From the NCBI GenBank assembly GCA_902523435.1, contig CABYZM010000008.1:1-53915 (forward strand): a DNA stretch of 53,915 nucleotides, given 5' to 3'. Source of the stretch: an uncultured SAR116 cluster alpha proteobacterium. GTDB taxonomy: Bacteria; Pseudomonadota; Alphaproteobacteria; Puniceispirillales; Puniceispirillaceae. Positions 1 to 8,363 of this stretch are shown in pieces. The translations under genes and the position numbers were made by a program. Below the pieces are notes generated by a model. The model made no database searches. It was not told the DNA's origin and saw only the letters and a list, made by a program, of their open reading frames with translations. How positions within the stretch are numbered: the first letter of the stretch is position 1; each line of letters starts with the position of its first letter.

Positions 1-800
1 AAAAATGCTCAGCATTTATCGCTAGTGCGTTATTTTTTCTGTTTTGCGTCCAACTTGCTGAAGAATCGCTGGCAGAGCAATTCACTTTATATATTGAGAG
101 TGATATCGAACGCGATAAATACAATATCCAAAACGTAACTGATTTACATAAGAGCTATGAAACCACTTTAATCGATGAATTAGCTCGAATTGGGTTCAAG
201 GTAAAATCATCCCTCAATAAAGATGACGTAACTGAACACGATATCATTTTAAAAGCTGACTTCATACGATTAGGGGAAAAACTTCTCATCCCCACAGCTG
301 AAATCAAAACAGCAAAGACGGAAACTATTCTTGCCTCATTGAAAACAACCGCGTTTTCTCTCAATGGTGAGATTTTTACAGTAGAAAAACAGCTCGACTC
401 GTCCGCAATTAGCATCGCGCGTATGCTCTATGCGCGTCTATTATCTATGAATTGGGCAGAAATAAATTTTGAAAAAAACACTTGGGAAACTGAAGAGCAA
501 ATGATCCGCCTGCTCATAAATGGCATGTCTGGATGCTTCAAGAATTACTTCTTAGACACTCTTGAAACCGAATTTCCAGGTTCAGTTTCTATTGCGGTTT
601 TGAGTGAAACATCAATTGGGACTAGCAAATATAACTTTGTCACTAGTGCAAAAACTAGATTTATAACTAAGTGGGTGCGCGCCCTCCTCTCAGAACAGCT
701 TCTGATTGAAAACGAGCATTTTGGGCTTTCCACTAGAGATCGATTTATTACTCTTCAAATCTTTCCAAAAACAATTCCGAAAGGAACATTCTGCAGATGA
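1..800 (+). CDS. Secreted protein, 5' partial, unknown family
   Basis: The reading frame is open from base 3, so the true start lies before the window. The first visible residues form the hydrophobic core of a signal peptide (SAFIASALFFLFCVQLAEES), so the product is probably exported to the periplasm. The remaining roughly 245 residues have no membrane segment. The C-terminal part has a KW-x(9)-(I/L)-x(5)-F pattern (KWVRALL...NEHFGL) that recurs at the same relative position in the next gene (KWILVSL...NVDFDL), suggesting that the two share a C-terminal domain. The stop codon overlaps the next start in ATGA, so the two are probably translationally coupled. I do not recognise the family; a small periplasmic assembly-factor fold (FlgT/FlgO-like) is only a guess. 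Confidence 0.75.
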   Translation, partial: KCSAFIASALFFLFCVQLAEESLAEQFTLYIESDIERDKYNIQNVTDLHKSYETTLIDELARIGFKVKSSLNKDDVTEHDIILKADFIRLGEKLLIPTAEIKTAKTETILASLKTTAFSLNGEIFTVEKQLDSSAISIARMLYARLLSMNWAEINFEKNTWETEEQMIRLLINGMSGCFKNYFLDTLETEFPGSVSIAVLSETSIGTSKYNFVTSAKTRFITKWVRALLSEQLLIENEHFGLSTRDRFITLQIFPKTIPKGTFCR

Positions 801-1696
801 TTGATATGAGAATAATTTTTATAAAGTATTTTATTTTCAAAAGGCCTGCAATGATATTTGGGCTTGCCTTTATTTGCTATTTCATACTGGCACAAGCGTC
901 CGAAGCCCGCACAAATCTTTTGATTGTTGATGAAAGTCAGCAATATCAGGGTATTGGGAAAGATTTCTCTGAAGCTGCTAAAACTCGACTAAGCAGGATG
1001 GGATATACGATCCTGAATAAAACTAAAAAACTACAGGCCTTAGGGATAATTGAGAATTCTGTAACGCGAAACTCGCTACTGCAGAGCAACGCTATAAGGA
1101 TTGCCGCTGATGAAGTCATAATTTTATTTACAAATGTTATGGTCTCACGAAATAAATTAAGGGTGAGCGCAGAAGCTTACTCTGTTGCAGCACAATCTTT
1201 TATCTTATCATGGTCCCTTCCATCAGAAGAATTATACGTTCCTGAAAACTGTGACGAGGCCTGCTTAAGAATAAATAATGACAGGCTTATTTCCAGATTA
1301 GGTGAAGAGATTGGAGATTCGATCGGAAATATGCTGGCTCGTGAGAATGGAGTTACTGACGAAAGTGGACAAACTATAGCAGCCATCGAAATTGAACTAA
1401 TTGACTTTACTGACAATGAAAAACTTCAACTGCTTGATTTGATGACGAATGAATTTCCAAAATTTTACAGGGTCTCAAAAACACGCATTTACGGCCCACG
1501 ACATACTCTGACTTATCATTCATCAGCAAATTTAATGGATTTGCATAAATGGATATTAGTGAGCCTGAAACAAATAGGCCTTACGCCAAATGTCGATTTT
1601 GACCTGATTATTTCAGCCGGTCGCATAGACATTAGAAAAAATAACATCATGCTTGTTCCTAAAAATCAAACTGGAGACACGCTTCGTTTCAATTGA
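797..1696 (+). CDS. Secreted protein, partner of the preceding gene
   Basis: This 299-residue protein starts at an ATG overlapping the upstream stop by 4 bp. An in-frame ATG eighteen codons further in (MIFGLAFICYFILAQASEA) would give a tidier signal peptide and may be the real start. After cleavage the protein is soluble and probably periplasmic. Residues of about 40-180 form one alpha/beta domain beginning with TNLLIVDES. The C-terminal 110 residues resemble the C-terminus of the upstream gene product around the KW motif. No enzyme motif is visible. The 124 bp that follow, before the next gene, contain only a weak AT-only hairpin. Confidence 0.75.
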   Translation: MIDMRIIFIKYFIFKRPAMIFGLAFICYFILAQASEARTNLLIVDESQQYQGIGKDFSEAAKTRLSRMGYTILNKTKKLQALGIIENSVTRNSLLQSNAIRIAADEVIILFTNVMVSRNKLRVSAEAYSVAAQSFILSWSLPSEELYVPENCDEACLRINNDRLISRLGEEIGDSIGNMLARENGVTDESGQTIAAIEIELIDFTDNEKLQLLDLMTNEFPKFYRVSKTRIYGPRHTLTYHSSANLMDLHKWILVSLKQIGLTPNVDFDLIISAGRIDIRKNNIMLVPKNQTGDTLRFN

Positions 1697-1820
1697 TCAT
1701 CAAAAAACTTATTTTTTAGTTCTAGGCTGGATTTATTGGTCAAGCTTATGAAAAACTTACCTGATGTTTTCATTAATTAAGTAAAACTCAGAACTGCAAT
1801 GATTTAAAGGAAATCAGCTA

Positions 1821-2207
1821 ATGATAGGCGATACTGAAAACCCACTCACTGAAGTTGCACTTGCATTATCAATGGCTTTCTTTTCTTTGATGGTTTTAAT
1901 GTTGTTTGCGATCACTAATTCATCTTCCGGATCGGCGCAACAAACTGTTAAAGTTGACGGGCCTTCCTCAAATGAGGTTAAAAAAGAAAGCCCCACCTTC
2001 TTAATTTTTTTCAATGGCAAATATTTTGACGAAACCCTGCAGCTCGCAAAGCCAGGAAATCAGGATAAAGAAAAGCCACTTTTTTTAGCAGTAATGCCTG
2101 ACCTTGATGTTCGTTCCATGATGGATGCAATGCAGAAAGTCAATCACCCTAGCCCTGAGGTTATCACTCTTTCAAAAGACTGGATCAGGGCTTTAAGTCA
2201 AAAATAG
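1821..2207 (+). CDS. TolR/ExbD/MotB-like single-pass membrane protein
   Basis: This 128-residue protein has one N-terminal transmembrane helix (about residues 9-31). An acidic residue, Glu11, sits at the head of the helix, roughly where ExbD, TolR and MotB carry their proton-relaying Asp. The rest (about residues 35-128) is hydrophilic and would face the periplasm. It lacks the MotB/Pal OmpA-type domain and is as short as ExbD or TolR. Assignment rests on topology, size and the presence of a MotA/TolQ-like channel gene in the facing cluster (8360-8926), not on a clear family signature. A stator or plug partner for that channel is the inferred role. SD-like AAAGGAAA lies upstream, and a lytic transglycosylase follows after 9 bp. 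Confidence 0.6.
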   Translation: MIGDTENPLTEVALALSMAFFSLMVLMLFAITNSSSGSAQQTVKVDGPSSNEVKKESPTFLIFFNGKYFDETLQLAKPGNQDKEKPLFLAVMPDLDVRSMMDAMQKVNHPSPEVITLSKDWIRALSQK

Positions 2208-2216
2208 GGGTAAAAA

Positions 2217-2951
2217 ATGAAAAAGTTAATTCCGATGTTCAAAATGGGCATAATTTCCTCGGTCTTCATACTTGCTCTCAATCAAGTGAGCTTTGCTGAA
2301 AACTGGACAAAAAAGAAAATCATTCAAACAATTATTTCTGAAAGTCACAAATCCAAATTTGTTAGTCCAGAAATTGCTCTAGCAGTTGCAGAAGTTGAAT
2401 CTGGCTTTCGGCCTGATCCAATAAGTCCAAAAGGAGCAATTGGTGTGATGCAAATTATGCCGCTAACGGCTAAATCAGTGTTTAATGTGCCGCGGTACAA
2501 ATTGTTTGACCCAGAAATAAATATACGGCTCGGGGTTAAATTTTTAGACCAATTAATAGAACAATACCATGGTGAGATACACTATGCTCTCTCACACTAC
2601 AACGGAGGTTCAAGAGTAGGAAGTTTTCCAAACTCGCGCATCATTCCCGCGACCAGATCATATGTTCAAAAAGTACATATCGCAGCAAAACGGCATCAAA
2701 AATCATTGGCAAGTCTGAAAACCCCGATTTTGCAGAAGAAAAATATTTTCCCTCCTAGCCACAACTTTAGTGGTACCAATAAGGGGTTGAAGGCTTCTCT
2801 CAAAGAAGCTGAATACTGGTTGGAAAAGGCGAAGTTGTCAAATATATCAGGAGGGAATTATCTTGTAAAAAAAAGGTTTGAATTAACCCATCTTCACAAC
2901 AAAATGCAAAATAATCGAAGGGTTTTTAGAGATTTTCTCAAGAATGGATGA
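2217..2951 (+). CDS. Periplasmic lytic transglycosylase (SLT family)
   Basis: This 244-residue protein has a signal peptide (residues 1-27) and an SLT/goose-lysozyme fold. The catalytic Glu61 is in AEVESGF, followed by the family block GAIGVMQIMP (73-82) and the ALSHYNGG motif (124-131). Enzymes of this type cleave the MurNAc-GlcNAc bond of peptidoglycan to 1,6-anhydro ends. The C-terminal 80 residues are a basic, helical extension without a recognised domain. SLT enzymes encoded inside secretion, flagellar or conjugation clusters usually open local gaps in the wall for a trans-envelope assembly; I infer the same role here. The preceding membrane-protein gene ends 9 bp upstream, consistent with an operon. 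Confidence 0.9.
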   Translation: MKKLIPMFKMGIISSVFILALNQVSFAENWTKKKIIQTIISESHKSKFVSPEIALAVAEVESGFRPDPISPKGAIGVMQIMPLTAKSVFNVPRYKLFDPEINIRLGVKFLDQLIEQYHGEIHYALSHYNGGSRVGSFPNSRIIPATRSYVQKVHIAAKRHQKSLASLKTPILQKKNIFPPSHNFSGTNKGLKASLKEAEYWLEKAKLSNISGGNYLVKKRFELTHLHNKMQNNRRVFRDFLKNG

Positions 2952-2975
2952 CTGTTATTAGAACTTTGTAACTAA

Positions 2976-4724
2976 ATGGACAATATTTTTCAAAACTGGC
3001 CGCAATTTCGCATCCATCCCCCAGCGGATGACTTACTTCAAAAGCTTGTAAATTTGAGGGAAGCAACCAGCAGTAACGAATGCGCGCGACATTCAAAAAA
3101 AATTGTGGACAAAACCATTCTTATGATTGGTACGCAAAACTATAGTTTACATGTTTATTCGATGTGTCATTTACTCTCCGCCTTATCAGCTTCGGGAGTA
3201 ACGTTTGAAAATCTATATCAGTTTACTGGCACAATCTCTAAAAATACAGTCGAGCATTTGTTTAACCAAAATCCTTCAACAAGTAGTATCTTGATCCAAG
3301 CCAAATCAATAGAGTTCAAAGATAACCATGGCAAAGTTTGGTTTGCCTACAGCCTATCACAAGCTCCCTTGAGTTTATGCCTTTTTGACTTTCTCATTGA
3401 AATCATTGACCCCGTCCAAATGCAGAAACATTATGAATTTTTGGGCAATAAACCTAAACAAAATGATATTAAATCAATATCAAATGAAATATCCAGGGAT
3501 ATGTATGCCTATCTGAAAGATAGGCTTCCAACGTCTTCCGCCCAGGATAGGGCTGACCTGTTTACCAATTATGTGAAAACTTTAAGCCAAGAGAATCAAA
3601 CTACGAGACACCTATCTGAACTTATAGCAGATGATATGATTTTCGATTTTTGGGATCTTAATAAACATGACGAAAAGTTGCGACTCAAACTTTACAGCTC
3701 ATGTGTTTTTTCGTGGGCAATGTTTAGAGACGCACTCTCATCTTCACATCAGTTAGCGTTCGAGCCTATTGAAGACTTGAATGGCACGGATGAACCAAAA
3801 CTCACAGAGGTTGATAGGGTTACTCATAGGAAATGGATTGAGCGTGAACAAGAGCTTGCGGGCCAAACAGAATTTTTTCAACCCTGCTTAACAAGTGATA
3901 GCTTTGATTTTGTATGCAACAAAGAAAACGAAAGTCCATTGACACTTCTAGAGGAAGTCAGTGCAAAAAAACTCAAGACCATTAAACTTTTAAACAAAAA
4001 AGAGATTGGGAAAATCGAACCCTTATGCCAGCTTGGAAGACAAGCTGAATTTATTTTCAAATCTGAGTTCAGGCTGTCAACATTCTCACCAACTCAATTC
4101 CAGCTAGTTGAAAAAAAAAGAAAAAATCATAGCACTCAACCTGTACTTGAAGGCATGATGAAAATTCCAAATGAACAGTACCTTCAACATAGGCGTGAGC
4201 TCAAGAGGCTTGCGATTACGTGTGAAGAGCTCGCATTTACTAGTGCCTGCCGTTTAATTGAGACTGGCTATCACTTTGGGCTTACTACCCTACTGGAAGC
4301 CTCTCAGGGGGAAAATCGAAATCAATTAGAGCGGTTTTTAAAAGAACAATCTAAGATACTAGAGGGCAAACATGTTTCAACAAAAGAAGCACAAGTTTAT
4401 GCAGAGAAGATCTTAAAAATTATCCCAAAAGAGCTTCCAGAAATAGCAAAAAAAATGAAAGATAATTTTCAAAAGTACAGGCGTAGCGGGCTCAACCGAA
4501 GAAAGTCTCAGGATGAGGACGATTTTTCACTATGGAGTGAAGAGATAATTAGAAGCGTCCCGAAGTTGATAAAGATAAGCAATTTCATAAAAAATGTGTT
4601 TGAAAATTCTTTGTTAACTGAGGAGGAAGATCAACTTGCTCAGCTGGCAGCTGAGGATAAGCAAATTTTTTTCAAGTCATTCAATTCACTTTATGGAGAG
4701 ATAGATGAACACAAACAAAGCTGA
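2976..4724 (+). CDS. Large cytoplasmic protein of unknown function
   Basis: This 582-residue protein has no signal peptide and no transmembrane segment. It is rich in charged and helical sequence, especially in the C-terminal half (about 390-580), which contains many Lys/Glu runs and may be coiled-coil or helical-repeat. I see no Walker A, nuclease, methyltransferase or HTH motif. It ends inside the next gene with a 20 bp overlap, so it belongs to the same transcript as its neighbours. Given its position between a lytic transglycosylase and a membrane-anchored Lon-like protein, it may be the cytoplasmic base or regulator of the envelope machine; this is inference only. Confidence 0.75.
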   Translation: MDNIFQNWPQFRIHPPADDLLQKLVNLREATSSNECARHSKKIVDKTILMIGTQNYSLHVYSMCHLLSALSASGVTFENLYQFTGTISKNTVEHLFNQNPSTSSILIQAKSIEFKDNHGKVWFAYSLSQAPLSLCLFDFLIEIIDPVQMQKHYEFLGNKPKQNDIKSISNEISRDMYAYLKDRLPTSSAQDRADLFTNYVKTLSQENQTTRHLSELIADDMIFDFWDLNKHDEKLRLKLYSSCVFSWAMFRDALSSSHQLAFEPIEDLNGTDEPKLTEVDRVTHRKWIEREQELAGQTEFFQPCLTSDSFDFVCNKENESPLTLLEEVSAKKLKTIKLLNKKEIGKIEPLCQLGRQAEFIFKSEFRLSTFSPTQFQLVEKKRKNHSTQPVLEGMMKIPNEQYLQHRRELKRLAITCEELAFTSACRLIETGYHFGLTTLLEASQGENRNQLERFLKEQSKILEGKHVSTKEAQVYAEKILKIIPKELPEIAKKMKDNFQKYRRSGLNRRKSQDEDDFSLWSEEIIRSVPKLIKISNFIKNVFENSLLTEEEDQLAQLAAEDKQIFFKSFNSLYGEIDEHKQS

Positions 4725-5268
4725 GCACGATGCTCAACTTAAAATCACGAGTCATCTATTTGCAGGACTGCAACTGACGCAATCAGTGAATGCAGCTTTG
4801 AGCCAAGCGCAAATTGAGGAACGCTTCAACACGATAGCCTTCGCGGATATAATGAGAGCTGTTTTAGACCCGGAGGCAAATCAGGAAACTTTGAAATACA
4901 TCTCTAAAAATCTGCAAGCAAGGCAACAAATGAACAGAGCCCTTAGAGCTTTGTCTGCTGCCCACAACCCTGCGCAAGCAGCTGCATCAAGTGATCTACT
5001 GACATCACGCGAAGCTGAAGATTTTTCAATGAAACTGACCTTTTCTTCTCGAGGTGATGGAGCAGCTTATCTTGAAATAACATTAAATGAAGCTTTTGAG
5101 CTCAATCTGGACAGCAACACTCAACATTTGTACTGTCTGTTCAATGAGGGCGTTTACGTTAAAAAGCTTCCAGATTTTGCGTTTCAAAATACAGTACTGT
5201 TGTTGGATGCGAATGACAAAATGATTGGCGCCTTCCAAGATCACAAGGCGGAGTTTTTTATTCGTTGA
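4705..5268 (+). CDS. Small cytoplasmic protein of unknown function
   Basis: This 187-residue protein starts at an ATG preceded by GGAGA inside the 3' end of the upstream gene. The N-terminal half (1-110) is helical and rich in Ala and Gln (for example LRALSAAHNPAQAAASSDLL). The C-terminal half (about 115-187) looks like a beta-rich domain ending in FFIR. It has no signal peptide, membrane segment or recognised catalytic motif. The gene overlaps both neighbours (20 bp upstream, 4 bp downstream), so the three products are likely made in fixed ratio and may form a complex. Confidence 0.7.
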   Translation: MNTNKAEHDAQLKITSHLFAGLQLTQSVNAALSQAQIEERFNTIAFADIMRAVLDPEANQETLKYISKNLQARQQMNRALRALSAAHNPAQAAASSDLLTSREAEDFSMKLTFSSRGDGAAYLEITLNEAFELNLDSNTQHLYCLFNEGVYVKKLPDFAFQNTVLLLDANDKMIGAFQDHKAEFFIR

Positions 5269-6587
5269 AGAAGCCCAGATATTGGATTGCCACCACTGAG
5301 GGCCCAGTTGAAATCACAGCAATTTCAGAGGAAACACCCGGCCTACCCTCGGTTATATGCCTAACTGACACCTTCCAAGCTTTACCAATTAGTAACGCTT
5401 ACAATGATTTCGTGCGCTCTCCGACAGGTATAATAGAAAAACTAACGGGGAAAAAAACGTTTCGTACAGACATTTCATCAGCCATTACTCAAGGTAGCAG
5501 TTGGCATCTAGGTATGTGCATTGCGCATTTAAGTTGGGCAGATAATCAAGACAACAAAACACTGCAATATGTATGGGCCTCAGGCACAATAAACGCATCT
5601 TTAAATATTCTTCCTGTTAAACACATAGCTGAGAAATGGGAAGCTTCAAAAGAGCTCTTAGAAGAAGCTAGAGACATGGGCAAAAAAATTGATGTTTTTC
5701 TGCACCCTGATAATGCAGACCAAATGCCAGATGTAGATAAAGACATTGTTACAATCCACAGGGTCACAAAAATATCAGAGGTTAAGAGAATCTTGAGGGT
5801 GCCCTCGAACGCTCCAAGTACTACCTCTTGGATAAATCAGTTCACAAGCCCCAAGCTATTCGTAGCATTAGCTGTAATTGCAGTGATAGCAACATTTGCT
5901 TACGCTTTTCTGCCTTTCAAACTGATCTATTCTTGGCATGAACTTGAAAAGCAAGGTAGGTTCAATTTTTTAAGCAGACAACTAAATGATACCAAGTACG
6001 AAGGAACTTTCGTACAGATGCTAACAGCAAATATTTTCTCTCAATACCTCCTGGGAAAGGCACGGCAAAACCAGTCCCATGCTCAGTTTTATATTAGCCA
6101 ACAGGAAAATTTAAATGATTCAAATTGTCCAGGAGGAAGAGTCTCAGTATCAGCTGGAAGCCTGCTGCCAGAATGGTTTTACAATCCCTGCCAATATAAA
6201 ATAGAATTGGAAAATGTCTCTAATAAGAACTTGAACATTTCGATGAGTATTGTTTCACAATCTTCTGATGGAAAACTGAAGCAGCATACCAACGATATTT
6301 TATTTTTAAGAAAAAATGAGCCGGCTGAGAACCTGCCGTTCAGAATCCAGGCCAACTCGGATGAATATATCTTCTTTATTGCGGTAATTACAGATCGGCC
6401 AACTAATCAGCCATACAAATGGTTTCAAAAATTAATCTCTAACCCACTAGAATCAGGCAACCTAAAAAATACTATACTTTCAGCCGGTGTCGGGCTTATC
6501 GTTTCTCCTGTTCTAAGGCCTGACGACATAAATACAGACATAGAAACATCAGCCGCAACTACTTCCTCCCAAGGCAATACTTCCTGA
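5265..6587 (+). CDS. Membrane protein with degenerate Lon (S16)-like domain
   Basis: This 440-residue protein begins with a TTG codon in a TTGA overlap; GGAG lies 11 bp upstream. Residues of about 70-178 follow the Lon protease C-terminal domain closely. GSSWHLGMCIAHLS (77-90) aligns with GPSAGIAMCTALVS of E. coli Lon, LPVKHIAEK (116-124) with LPIGGLKEK, and a segment ending in the HRVTKISEV block (165-173) with HPVKRIEEV. Ser79 lies at the catalytic Ser position, but the catalytic Lys is Ala122, so peptidase activity is unlikely. One transmembrane helix (about 198-216) follows, then a periplasmic domain of about 220 residues. No AAA+ domain is present. The Lon relationship is my own alignment by eye. 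Its 3' end overlaps the facing gene by 39 bp. Confidence 0.7.
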   Translation: MKKPRYWIATTEGPVEITAISEETPGLPSVICLTDTFQALPISNAYNDFVRSPTGIIEKLTGKKTFRTDISSAITQGSSWHLGMCIAHLSWADNQDNKTLQYVWASGTINASLNILPVKHIAEKWEASKELLEEARDMGKKIDVFLHPDNADQMPDVDKDIVTIHRVTKISEVKRILRVPSNAPSTTSWINQFTSPKLFVALAVIAVIATFAYAFLPFKLIYSWHELEKQGRFNFLSRQLNDTKYEGTFVQMLTANIFSQYLLGKARQNQSHAQFYISQQENLNDSNCPGGRVSVSAGSLLPEWFYNPCQYKIELENVSNKNLNISMSIVSQSSDGKLKQHTNDILFLRKNEPAENLPFRIQANSDEYIFFIAVITDRPTNQPYKWFQKLISNPLESGNLKNTILSAGVGLIVSPVLRPDDINTDIETSAATTSSQGNTS

Positions 6588-7694
6588 TGTTGAGACATTA
6601 TTGAACTTTATATCTGAAACAGCTAACTCTCCTCCAGAAATTTCATAGCGTGCAGAGATCGAATGGAATTCAGATAAGGGTCTACGCGATAATCTCTCAA
6701 GGCCGGAGAGCAGTGCGGCGTGGGTTGTTCGCCGATGCACCCGCAAAGATACAGCAGTTTCGTTGAGAGAATGCCTTTCCCGAAGAGCATTTAATCTTTG
6801 TGCCTCACGGAAAGCTGCAGGCTGCTTAACTTGGTGAAGCAACGGAGAAAAGCCAGACGGAAGGCGTCCTTTTTTCTTCGCGGGAAAATATAGGTTCCCC
6901 TGATTATCAAGTAGAGCTGATTGCATGCCATAGCACGAGCTCAATAGATTATAAAGTTTTTCAGACTGGCCACGATCTTGAGGCCAAAATATTTCAAAGT
7001 TTAAAGGCTTTCCTTGCTCAGTTTCACGTAAAATAGCCATGCCCTTACTTATATCTGCTGTAGATATAGTCATTCTCTCCTGCAATTTCCTTGTCTCAAA
7101 ACTAGGTTTTGACACGGTAGTGAGTTTTGGTTGCTCTAACTCAACTTCCTTGGGCGCTTGCTTGGTTGTGTCAGAATTTAGCTTGGAGCTGGAGAGGATT
7201 GAAGATTGACCAACCGTACTAGGCTGAAGAGCAACAAGTGATTTTACTCTGTTCACATTAGCATCATTTTTTCTTTCAGCTTTTAAAGGTGGAGGCAGAT
7301 CCAACTTCTCTTTTTCTGTATGCTCTTCTTTTGCAAAATTTAAAGGTGGGGGTGCATCCAATTTTTCTAGCTGTGTTTGCTCTCTTTCTGCAAATTTTAA
7401 AGGTGGTGGTAGTTCCAACTTCTCTTTTTCTATTTGCTCTCTTTTTATTACTCTCTTTAACGGCTGCGACAATAGCTCCGCTTGCAGTTGAGCTATCTTT
7501 TGAGGTGCGGGAGGCATTTCTTTGGAGGATATCTTAACTGGGGTTTTTGGTAGGTTTGATTTTATCTTCTCTTGAGGTGCCAACTCTACTTTTGGCCTTT
7601 CAGCTTGAGGAATGGTTCTTTCCTGAAGAACCATTCCCACAAATAACAGGAGTGCAACTGCATTTAAGCAGATTATGAAAGGAGATTTTGTCAT
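6549..7694 (-). CDS. TonB-like membrane-anchored proline-rich protein
   Basis: This 381-residue protein has an N-terminal uncleaved membrane anchor (residues 5-23). A long Pro/Lys/Glu-rich spacer (25-145) follows, including three 19-residue repeats centred on EKLxxPPPL. The C-terminal globular part starts near residue 210. This layout resembles TonB and TolA: anchor, extended periplasm-spanning arm, terminal contact domain. The terminal domain does not look like the TonB CTD to me and ends with GGSSCG. The gene follows the preceding one by 3 bp at the end of the cluster containing a TolQ/ExbB-like channel. A force-transmitting arm is inferred. It overlaps the convergent Lon-like gene. Confidence 0.7.
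   Translation of the reverse strand: MTKSPFIICLNAVALLLFVGMVLQERTIPQAERPKVELAPQEKIKSNLPKTPVKISSKEMPPAPQKIAQLQAELLSQPLKRVIKREQIEKEKLELPPPLKFAEREQTQLEKLDAPPPLNFAKEEHTEKEKLDLPPPLKAERKNDANVNRVKSLVALQPSTVGQSSILSSSKLNSDTTKQAPKEVELEQPKLTTVSKPSFETRKLQERMTISTADISKGMAILRETEQGKPLNFEIFWPQDRGQSEKLYNLLSSCYGMQSALLDNQGNLYFPAKKKGRLPSGFSPLLHQVKQPAAFREAQRLNALRERHSLNETAVSLRVHRRTTHAALLSGLERLSRRPLSEFHSISARYEISGGELAVSDIKFNNVSTSGSIALGGSSCG
7272..7424 (-). repeat. Three tandem 57 bp coding repeats (PPPL arm)
   Basis: Residues 91-141 of the TonB-like protein contain EKLELPPPLKFAE, EKLDAPPPLNFAK and EKLDLPPPLKAER, spaced exactly 19 residues apart. The DNA is also visibly repeated, with AAATTTTAAAGGTGG-type blocks on the plus strand. 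In-frame repeats of this kind can change copy number and so the length of the periplasmic arm. Confidence 0.8.
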
Positions 7695-7697
7695 AGC

Positions 7698-8363
7698 CTA
7701 AAATCCGCCGCGTTCAACCGAGACAATCTGCATTTTCTGTATGAAATCCGACAGGGCTAATTGGCGCTCGTAAGCACTCATGAAAGTAGTTTCGTCATCA
7801 GAACCATCTTGAATATTCTGATCTGCGGTTTTGCCAAAAGCGTCCATATCCACTTTTGTTGTTTGGTCTGATTTAGCGAACTCTGCGAAGGCGCGAGCAA
7901 ACTCTTTATCACTCTTTGAAACTGTTTGTGGTTTTGCACCATCCATCTTTTTGCTTATATCAGCAGTCTGCGTAATATCGCTTCCAAGATTTTCAGAACT
8001 CTCTGAAATCAGTCGCTGCTTTTGCTGTCCCTTTAACTTTTCAGTTTGTTCTGAAATTGATTTTCTTACTGTTTCTTCAATTAACAATTCCAGCTTTTCA
8101 GCAGATATTTTGCTTTGCAAAGCCTCTTTATCTTGAACATTTTTTGAAACCAAGGACTCAACTTCACTTACATTTTTTGCGGGTGTCTGAGCAAGCTCAA
8201 CTTGTTTTTCAGGCAAAAAGTTCGTCAAATCCTTCGTTTCATAACTATTGAGAATTTTTTCTGGCAGAGCATCAAGCCAATTACCAACGGACTGGTTTTT
8301 TTGTCCTGTTATTAAATAGCCAAGAGATAATAAGACAACTATGTTAAATACCAAAAATTTCAT
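7698..8363 (-). CDS. Membrane-anchored periplasmic coiled-coil protein
   Basis: This 221-residue protein has an N-terminal hydrophobic anchor (about residues 2-20, then GQKNQS). The rest is a charged, mostly helical periplasmic region rich in Glu, Lys and Gln (about 60-170). The start overlaps the stop of the channel gene in ATGA, so it is translationally coupled to it. No known domain is seen. Its place directly after the TolQ/ExbB-like subunit, where exbD or tolR usually lies, suggests a partner of the channel, but there is no Asp-containing ExbD helix, so a TolA-like linker is more likely. Confidence 0.7.
   Translation of the reverse strand: MKFLVFNIVVLLSLGYLITGQKNQSVGNWLDALPEKILNSYETKDLTNFLPEKQVELAQTPAKNVSEVESLVSKNVQDKEALQSKISAEKLELLIEETVRKSISEQTEKLKGQQKQRLISESSENLGSDITQTADISKKMDGAKPQTVSKSDKEFARAFAEFAKSDQTTKVDMDAFGKTADQNIQDGSDDETTFMSAYERQLALSDFIQKMQIVSVERGGF

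Noticed and set aside
1702-1717. Terminator after the second secreted-protein gene
   Set aside because: The stem is only A:T pairs (AAAAAA/TTTTTT) with no GC clamp.
5265-6587. Active Lon-type peptidase
   Set aside because: The catalytic Lys position is Ala122 and there is no AAA+ domain.
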